Shown one piece after another: positions 56,421 through 64,000 of a DNA stretch of 64,000 nt. The number at the start of each line of letters is the position of its first letter. Position 1 is the stretch's first letter. A program made the translations under genes and the position numbers. Under the pieces are notes generated by a model that did not search any database, had not been told where the DNA came from, and saw only the letters and a program-made list of their open reading frames with translations. The DNA comes from Hemerocallis citrina (Eukaryota > Streptophyta > Magnoliopsida > Asparagales > Asphodelaceae). The stretch spans positions 257,112,477 to 257,176,476 of the forward strand of contig CM030358.1 in assembly GCA_017893485.1 (NCBI GenBank), given 5' to 3'.

Positions 56421-56929
56421 TCTAATATATACGATTTTCAAATGATTGATGTTTTGTGATTTTTCTATAACTTCAAAATGCAAAACTCAGTTGTTTAAGA
56501 GATTTAATCTCGGAATTTATTTCAGGGAATTTTGTGTGTATTCAGATGAATTTAGATTTGTGTGATTTAAAGAAGTTTTCTTAATATAAACAATTTGGTG
56601 ATGGAATTAAGAAATCTTATTGTGACAATTTTGTTGATATTTAGATTTGTGAGTCTCTAGAGGTTGAGTGGGATTCCTGTAAACCGACAGATGAGTTTTC
56701 GTGGTTATTTTCTACTTAGGCTTTGGGGTTGTTTTGGTGGAATAAAGTCCAGCAGGGTACACTAACTCTAGAGAAGGGGAAATTGTGTTTTAATTAATAA
56801 TAATCAACTTAAGGACATGCACTAGTGGAGATGTGATAGAACTTGGGAAACGTAAGTATGGCTATGTTGTTAGTCCAACGGATGTATTCCAGGACTGTGT
56901 TGTTGTGTCCCGAGTGGATAGTTGGTATG

Positions 56930-57140
56930 TTCGCGTGTCGAGGGTCGGCAGGCCTATTCACGAAACATACGGTGCAGGGAGGTGATTCTCCGATTTTGGG
57001 GGTCGAGCATGACATTTGCACGTCAAGGGTCGGCAGGCCTATTCGTGGGGTACACTGTAGGGAGGAGATTCTCCGTTTTTAGAGCTATGCTTACATGATG
57101 CTTGCGCATCGAGGGTTGTTAGGCCTATTCGCGGAGTGTT
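56930..57140. repeat. 85-bp triplicate repeat in the E6 5' LTR
   Basis: gtcgagggtcggcaggcctattc and its variants at 56937, 57022 and 57107, each followed by an aggagattctccg-like segment. It sits just before the block (about 57180-57290) related to the E1 LTR. Confidence 0.8.
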
Positions 57141-57815
57141 CTAGATCTTGTTTCTATCACCGTAGTAAGATTAGTTTCATAACGAGAGATTAAATCCTAT
57201 AAAGTGGAGAACGATAAGGGATTGCACCGGACCTCTGTAGTTTGGAATGCATAGAATCTGACAAGTATGCATTAGAGAGTCATCATAATGCATTTGTGTT
57301 TTCTTGACTTGTTTTACGCATGATGTTTTATGTTTTCCTACACTTGACACTTAGCTTAGTTTCACTTGATGTTTTCATGCTTTATTCATCGTCATTTCAT
57401 ATTTCATTGTTACTACTGTGAAAATATGTTGATTATGAATTTATTCTTTATGCTTCATTTAAATTGTATGTCTTTTGATGTCACTCACACAATTATGGCT
57501 TACCCCGTAGTTTTGGGGAGTTAAGGTTATCTCTAGCCTCATGTTTTACACGTAGGTACCGTTAGCTTTGGGATTTGGATGCATGTGGTAGAGTGATAAT
57601 ATGGTTTATGCAAATTGTAAAAGAATGTCTTGTAAAAGAAAAATGTAAATTCAAGGTGTTTATTTTTCGTTGTGCTATGTAAAGAGTTGATGTAATAAAA
57701 GTTGAAAAATTTTCTGTATTTGGCTATGTTTACTATTACATTGAGGTAGATGCTGGGAAATTGTGTCACGTATTTCTGAATTTATTTATTGGAAATTCCG
57801 GGGCGCTACAGAGAT

Positions 57816-57827
57816 TGGTATCAGGGC
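57816..57827 (+). other. E6 primer binding site
   Basis: TGGTATCAGGGC, one change from the initiator-Met-tRNA complement in E1, 5 bases after the LTR. Confidence 0.82.
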
Positions 57828-58048
57828 ATGCTTCAATAGTAATGATAAACATGGTATAAGAATAAACCTTGGTAGACATTAGTGCGTGAGTACTTGAGGT
57901 GTGGACATCAGAGTGTGAGTATCACATGGAATTAAAACAAGGTGAAATGGTTTGGGGTGTGATTGAGATTTTTCCATAAGGTATTGATGTGAATATGAAT
58001 TGTGTTGTGATGCTCTAACTTTTCCCTTATTTTGCAGTATTCGGTATA

Positions 58049-59060
58049 ATGACAGGACCTAGGACCAGGAATGGTGGAAATGGTGATGGTGTTGAGGGTT
58101 CCCATGGGGCCGGACTTGATCTAGAGACGGAAATTGCCAAGGGGTATCAGACTTTGAACACATTCATGGCAACCAATATGACTCAGAATCAGAATCAGAA
58201 TCACGGGGCTGGACCAGTGCTTGTTAATGCTGATCCAATTAAGCAGGTTGAGTCCTTCAAGCGGATGAAGCTGCCTATTTTTGAAGGGAAGTCTGATCCA
58301 AATGAGGCTGATGATTGGGTTAGACAGATGGAGATAGTCTTCGAAGTTTTGGAAACCCCAGTAGCCAACAAGGTGAAATTGGCTACAATATAGTTAGAGA
58401 AGGATGTTGGCGTCTGGTGTCAGTCAGTGAAGAGGACTTTTGGGAATCAAAAGGTGACTTGGGAGGCTTTTCTGGAGGAGTTCAGGGATCATTTCTTTCC
58501 TCTGGATATTCAGAAGAAGAAGGCAACATAATTCTTGTATCTGCAGTAAGGCAGCAAGTCAGTGTGCGAATATGAGACTAAGTTCGTCCAGCTGTCAAGG
58601 TATGCACCAGAACAGATAGTTGATGAAGTAAAGAAGGCCAAGAAATTTGAGCAGGGCTTGAGGCCGAATTTAAGGTTGCGGATGATACCGTTGGGCATCA
58701 GAAGGTTTGATAAGCTGGTCAGGAGAGCAACAATGAAGGAAGAAGATATGGACCTAGTTCCAGAAGAAGCAGGAGACATGAAACAAGAACAAGAGGCCAG
58801 TAGCAAATTAGAATGGGAAGAAGTTCCCAATGAAGCAGAGCAGGTTCAGTAGGCCAGAGCAGAAGGCGCCCGCAATTCAAGGTGTGACTTGTTTCCAACT
58901 ATGGAGAGGCAGGCCACTATCATTCAGCATGCACAGAGCCACCTAAGGTGCGTTCTTGTTATCAGTGTGGTCGTGAAGGCCATATCAGACCAAATTGTCC
59001 GCTATTGAAGAAGGTGCAAGTGGAGGCAAAGTTTAGAGGCAGGGGCGAGTGTTCGCATTT
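58049..59060 (+). pseudogene. gag: E6 gag
   Basis: Starts MTGPRTRNGGNGDG, just after a pyrimidine-rich ttattttgcag that looks like a splice acceptor. The capsid region has FEGKSDPNEADDWVRQ, then a TAG at 58391-58393, more stops near 58530-58550, and resumes with YETKFVQLSRYAPEQ and GIRRFDKLVRRAT. The frame closes at 58850. Two zinc knuckles follow in shifted frames: a damaged one near 58885-58935 (YGEAGHYHSACTE) and a good one, CYQCGREGHIRPNC, at 58957-58998. E1 has only one knuckle. Confidence 0.88.
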
Positions 59061-59170
59061 ACTGAGGAGGATGCGGATAACTCAGAAGATGTGATCCAGG
59101 CTATGCAAGAATTTTAAATTCATTTATTTGATGTATTAAGTAAAACTTTGTTTAAGAATAAATTGGAGAT

Positions 59171-62100
59171 TTGAGTATCATTATTCATGTAACAGGATTT
59201 GTCTTGATTAATGGAATAAAAGCAAAAGTTTTATTTGATACTGGTTCTTCGCATGCATTTGTGTCGCCCAATTTTGCTAATGTTTTAGGTGTGGAACCTA
59301 AGGTATTTCCAGGTATAGTTTTGTCAGTGGTAACACCATCAGGAGAAGAATTGATTGCTAATCGGTATTACGTGGGCTTGTGATATCGAGATTGGTGGAA
59401 GATTATTTGGCATTGATCTCATTGAATACAATTCTTGGGTGTGGATGTGATCATGGGCATTGATTGGATGGCAATAAATGATTCCACAATTGAATGCAAG
59501 AAAAAGGAGGTGTTAGTGAAGGCACCAGGAAGTCCTGCAATGACTTTTTAGGGGAAGAAGAAGGGCCCGAAAGTGGCTGCAATGGTATCTAAGTTGATGA
59601 TTCCAGATGAAGTCAGAAGCATTCCAGTTGTCAGGGATTTTCCTACGATATTCTTGGAAGATTTTCTAGGGTTACTGCCGCAGCGAGATGTTTAGTTCTG
59701 TATTAATATTTAGTCAAAAAGTGCTTCGATTTCGAAGACTCCGTACAGGATGGCACCTGTAGAGCAGGATGAAGTTAAAAAGTAGATTGAGGAATTGCTG
59801 AGTAATGAATTTATCAGGCCGAGTACTTCACAGTGGGGAGCACTAGTATTGTTAGTAAAGAAGAAGGATGGGTCAATGAGGATGTGCATTGACTACCGAG
59901 AATTGAACATGGTGACTATTCAAAACAAGTATCCGCTTCCACGGATTAATGGTCTGTTTGATAGGCTTCGGGGAGCAGCTGTATTTTGGAAGACTGATCT
60001 GCAATCAAGGTATCATCAGGTCCGAGTTAAGGAGGAAGATATGAGCAAGACAGCTTTCAGAACTCGTCATGGACTCTATGAGTTTTTGGTGATGCCATTC
60101 GGAGTGACGAATGCGCCGGTGATGTTCATGGACATGATGAACTAGATTTTTCAGCCATTTAAGTATCCTTCGTGTTGGTATTCATTGATGATATTCTGGT
60201 ATATTCGAAGTCGGAGGAAGAGCACTCTAAACACTTGGCAGAGGTATTGAAGAAGTTACAGGAGCATAACTTGTACGCCAAGCGGTGAAAGCGTGAGTTT
60301 TGGAAGTTCGAGGTAGATTTCCTTGGTCATATCCTTTCTAAGGAGAGAGTGGCCACCGATCCTCAGAAGGTTGAAGCAGTGAAGAATTGGCTCAGGCCAA
60401 CAACAATGAAGGAAGTCAGGAGTTTCTTGGGACTGGCTGGGTACTGCAAGAGATTCATTCAGGGCTATGCACAGATTGCAGTTCCCTTGATAGGATTGAT
60501 TCAGAAGAATGTGGCATTCACTTGGACTGATAAGTGTAAGAAGAGTTTCCTTGAGCTAAAGGAGAGGTTGACGACTGCACCTATCTTAGCCTTGCCATAA
60601 GCTGAGAAGGACTATGATATCTACAGTGATGCGGCGCTCAAAGGTTTGGGGTGAGTCTTGATGCAGGAAGGGAAGGTTATTGGATATGGTTTGAGGCAGT
60701 TGCATCCTCATAAGAAGAACTATCCGACGCATGATTTGGAGTTGGCAGCTATCATTTTTGCCTTGAAGCAGTGGAGGCATTACGTGTATGGGGAGAAGGT
60801 TAACATGTATACCAATCACAAGAGCCTGAAGTACATTTACCAGCAGAAGGATCTAAATCTTTAGCAGAGAAGGTGGTTGGAAGTGTTAGAAGAAATTCAT
60901 CCTGAGATCAAGTATCATCCGGGCAAGGCGGATGTGGTGGTCGATGGGCTTAGTCGGAAGAGCAGTCTATCGAGTTTGATCACTACTCAGAGAGAGTTGG
61001 TAGCTGAGTTAGATCAGCAGGTATTGAGGTTGTACTGCAGGGTTTGGGAGCATCTTTGGCTCAGTTGAGGTTGTAGCCTTCTTTGAGGGAGAAGATTATG
61101 GAGGGTCAGAAATTAGATGCAGAGATTCAGAGGATGTTGTAGCAAGTTTCCGATGGCAAGTTATCAGAGTTTCATGTCCAATATGGAGTTCTGTGGATGG
61201 GAAAGAGGTTATGTGTACTAGAGAATGCAGGTTTGAAGGAGAGTATCTTGCAAGAGGCATACAGTACCTTGTTGTCAGTACATCCTGGAGGCACGAAGAT
61301 TTATAAGGATATCAAACAGCACTTTTGGTGGTCGGGTATGAAGAGAGATGTGGCAGACTTTGTGGCAAGATGTCTGATTTGCCAACAGATCAAAGCAAAG
61401 AATCAGAGGGCGAGAAGGTTGTTACAGCCATTGCATATTTCGAAATGGAAGTGAAAGAATATTAGCATGGATTTCATCACTGGGTTGCCGAGGAGTCCGA
61501 AGGGCAACGACTCGATTTGGGTCTTTGAAGACCGTTTGACCAAGTCAGCTCACTTTCTGTCTATGAAAATTACTTGGCCATTGGAGAAACTAGTAGAGCT
61601 GTACGTTGAAGAGATTTTGAGATTTCACGGGGTTCCTGTGTCGATTGTTTCCGACAGGGATGCGAGGTTCACATCGAGGTTTTGGAAGGGTTTGCAAGCA
61701 GCTTTGGGTACCAGAATCGATTTCAGTACTGCTTTCCATCCGCAGACTGATGGTCAGACTGAAAGGGTGAATCAAGTATTGGAGGTTATGTTGAGGGCTT
61801 GTGTTATAGATTTTGGGGGCAGTTAGGAGAGGTACTTAGCATTGGTTGAGTTCGCCTTTAACAATATTTACCATGCGAGTATCGAGATGGCTCCGTATGA
61901 AGCTTTGTACAGAAGGAAGTGCAGGGCACCTATTTTTTAGTACGAGGTTGGTGAGAGGCAGATGTTTGGGTCTGAAATTGTGAAGCAGACATCGAAGAAG
62001 ATCGAGCTGATTCGTAAGAGATTAGCCGAGGCTCAGATTTGGCAGAAGAGTTATGCAGATACTCGACGAAGGGACTTGGAGTTTAAGGTTGAGGATGTAG

Positions 62101-62506
62101 TTTTTCTCAAGGTGTCTCCAACTAAAGGAGTAATCAGGTTTGGGAAGGGAGACAAGTTGGCGCCAAGCTACATTGGGCCATACAAGATTTTGAGGCGGAT
62201 TGGAAAACAGCATATAAGTTGGAGCTACTGGAGAAATTGGCACAAGTGCATGATGTGTTCCATGTGTCGATATTGAGGAAGTATGTGCCAGATCAGAGTC
62301 ATCAGTTGGTAGAAGTGCCCGAGGGGCTACAACTGAACTTGAGTTACAAGGAGCAGCCCGTAGAGATTGTGGACCATCGAGAAAAGGTGTTGAGGAACAA
62401 GGTGATACCAGTGGCCAAGGTATTGTGGAGGAACCAGCTATTTGAGGAAGCTACTTAGGAGCCGGATGATCGCATGAAGAAGGATTTTCTTGAGCTCTTT
62501 GTATGA
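59171..62506 (+). pseudogene. pol: E6 pol: protease, RT, RNase H, integrase, chromodomain-like tail
   Basis: The protease has DTGSSHAF at 59237. RT is open at 59795-60145 ([28 protein letters not shown]). It shifts, and FIDD lies at 60181-60192 with [10 protein letters not shown] after it. The thumb ([19 protein letters not shown]) ends with a TAA at 60598. RNase H has [27 protein letters not shown] and GLSRKSS. Integrase has HPGG...CLICQQ (near 61285-61390), MDFITGLPRS, VSDRDARFTSRFWKGL and QTDGQTERVN. The chromodomain-like end PVEIVDHREKVLRNKVIP...LFEEAT runs into a TAG before the expected Trp. More than ten stops or shifts make it clearly inactive. Confidence 0.9.
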
Positions 62507-62642
62507 TTGTATTCTTTTCATTAAATTGTATTCCTCTTGTATGATTGTTTTCTGTAAACTGTATTTCCATTTATGTGATTGCATCTTTTTGCATATATTG
62601 TTGGGTCCCTATTAGCAGTAGTTCTAAGGACAAAACTATTCT

Positions 62643-62655
62643 AAGGAGGGAGTGA
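62643..62655 (+). other. E6 polypurine tract
   Basis: aaggagggagtga directly before the TGTAATACC of the 3' LTR, like E1. Confidence 0.75.
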
Positions 62656-64000
62656 TGTAATACCCGAGATTTTTAAATAATGTTTTTGAGATTAATAAAT
62701 GAATTAAAGTAATTTATGGAGATTTTTAATAAACATTTTTTCTGAAATTTATCTTTTTGCGCGTGCAAAACACGTGCAAATATTTTCTTGAGAAACTCAA
62801 AGTCAGAAATTATTTTGGAGAAACCAAATATTTATTAGTAGGTACTATTTGTGAATTTTCTGGATTTTTTTTTTTATATTTATTTGGCATATTTGCAAAT
62901 ATTACAAAAAGAGAGGTTTTTGTGCAAAATTACCACTTGGGGTTAAAAACTCCATATTTTCGGATTTCTGGGCTGAGCATGACATTTAGCCAACTCATAG
63001 GTGAAGAGTTTAATTTTTTTTTTAATAGATTTGGTTTATTTTGCTAATTTATTAAAGAATTGTCTTTTTGTAAAATTACCACTTGGAGGCAAAAATTCCA
63101 AAAATATTTTTTTGAATTTGAAGCATATGTCGGCCAGAGAGGAGGATATTTTGATTTTTATCTCAATTAAATTGGTTAATCTAATTAGCTAGTATAAAGG
63201 ATCTATATATGTAAAGATATATTCTAAAGGAATATTTTGCAAAATCTTCTCAAAACCCTAAAAACTCCAGATTTTGGCATATTAAAGAGCCAATACAGCC
63301 GTCTTCCTCTGCACAAAACAAAAACATATTTTTATTATTGATTTTCTTGGAGTTTCGAAGCGAGGATCTTGGATTTTTGCAAAAGGATGCGCTTTTCTTA
63401 TTCATTATTATTTTCGTTGATTCTTTAATAAGGTGAGTGACATATGTTCGATTTCTTGTTGTTCTATGCATGTTATATATGATGATTTGTTTAGTAAAAT
63501 ACATGATAGATGATTGTATGATGAAGTGATGATGAATAAGTAATTAAAAATTGAACTTTGTGAATAATGTGCAATGAATGATTAAATCTACTGTATAGAT
63601 GACTTAAGAATGTTAAGAACATAGTAGGAATCATGGGTATGTTTTTCTTCTTCATGTTCTTGCTGAATTGATTGTATATAATCGGTTGTAAGACTTATAA
63701 TGCACGAAATTGAATAAAGTTGGATTCTTTCACTGCTGAAGGGTATATGTTTCTGTTTGGTGTTTTGGTTGGACAGAACTCAACTAAATAACTGTTGTGG
63801 ATACATATAATCAAGGGTAAACCAATATAATTAGTTTTTTTAAGTGTATAACAAGTTTTAAAAGGATTTTAGAATCAAAGATCAAGTTTTTATGCATTGA
63901 AGATTGAGTTTTGTCTTTGGATCTAATGTGCAAGCCGAAAGTGATGATTTTGTGTTTTTTTGCAATGTTTTCAAGTGAATCTTTAACTTATATTGATACT
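62656..64000 (+). repeat. E6 3' LTR, truncated by the window end
   Basis: TGTAATACCCGAG onwards, matching 53982-55320 of the 5' LTR with scattered substitutions and small indels. About 2.5 kb should lie beyond the window. Confidence 0.9.

Larger units (their letters stand above)
53982..57810 (+). repeat. E6 5' LTR
   Basis: 3,829 bp, TGTAACACC...GGCGCTACA; its first 1.3 kb aligns with 62656-64000. TATAAAAG at 54512-54519. It contains a 202-bp array (55600-56420) and an 85-bp array (56930-57140). Short frames inside (for example 54317-54511, 55226-55432) show no family features. Confidence 0.92.
53982..64000 (+). mobile_element. E6: Tekay/Del-like Ty3/gypsy chromovirus, right end outside window
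   Basis: 5' LTR 53982-57810, PBS, gag-pol 58049-62506, PPT, and a 3' LTR starting at 62656 and cut off by the window end. Gag and pol resemble E1 throughout, but LTR sequences differ except at the termini and one conserved block. Coding is heavily mutated. Left TSD candidate aatac; the right one is outside. Confidence 0.92.

Overview
The window looks like repeat-rich intergenic DNA from a flowering plant, probably a eudicot. I find no convincing host gene, no rRNA or tRNA gene and no CRISPR array. Nearly everything that can be recognised is transposable elements nested in each other, and most boundaries are fixed by TG...CA long terminal repeats (LTRs) and 5-bp target-site duplications (TSDs).

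Layout. (1) 1-2075 and 13039-about 13960 are the halves of one old PIF/Harbinger DNA transposon. Its transposase is on the plus strand and its Myb/SANT-like ORF1 on the minus strand, tail to tail. ORF1 is split by element E1 (2076-13038, plus), a Tekay/Del-like Ty3/gypsy chromovirus with 2.9-kb LTRs. (2) 14074-15615 is a 1.26-kb near-palindromic foldback plus a neighbouring inverted partial copy of its core. (3) 16693-34527 is E2 (plus, TSD gtaca), a 17.8-kb Tat-lineage Ty3/gypsy element. It has gag, pol with a second RNase H, a long 3' region of tandem arrays and a minus-strand coiled-coil ORF. A 4.88-kb solo LTR, E4 (28964-33841, minus, TSD acacc), sits inside it. (4) About 34.5-35.5 kb, 49.6-50.4 kb and 53.7-54.0 kb are three pieces of one minus-strand Ty1/copia element, E5. 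It was broken by E3 (35474-49636, minus, TSD gttct), by an inverted LTR complex (50445-53675) and by E6. (5) E3 is a second Tat element with 598-bp LTRs about 98% identical, so it is the youngest datable insertion. It carries a plus-strand (antisense) multi-exon gene at 38.4-41.6 kb. (6) E6 (53982 to beyond 64000, plus) is another Tekay/Del-like chromovirus with 3.8-kb LTRs and heavily mutated gag-pol.

How the parts relate. None of the gag-pol sets looks intact, since each has several stops or frameshifts. E1, E4 and E6 share LTR architecture and E1/E6 share an initiator-Met-tRNA primer site. E2 and E3 share a nearly identical polypurine tract/LTR junction, an integrase without chromodomain, a second RNase H after the first, and antisense accessory ORFs. 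The most unusual content is the antisense gene of E3 with its duplicated promoter-like upstream repeats, a leader ORF upstream of gag in E1, and the cleanly reconstructable split of the Harbinger ORF1. Domain assignments come from reading the translations by eye; no database search was run.
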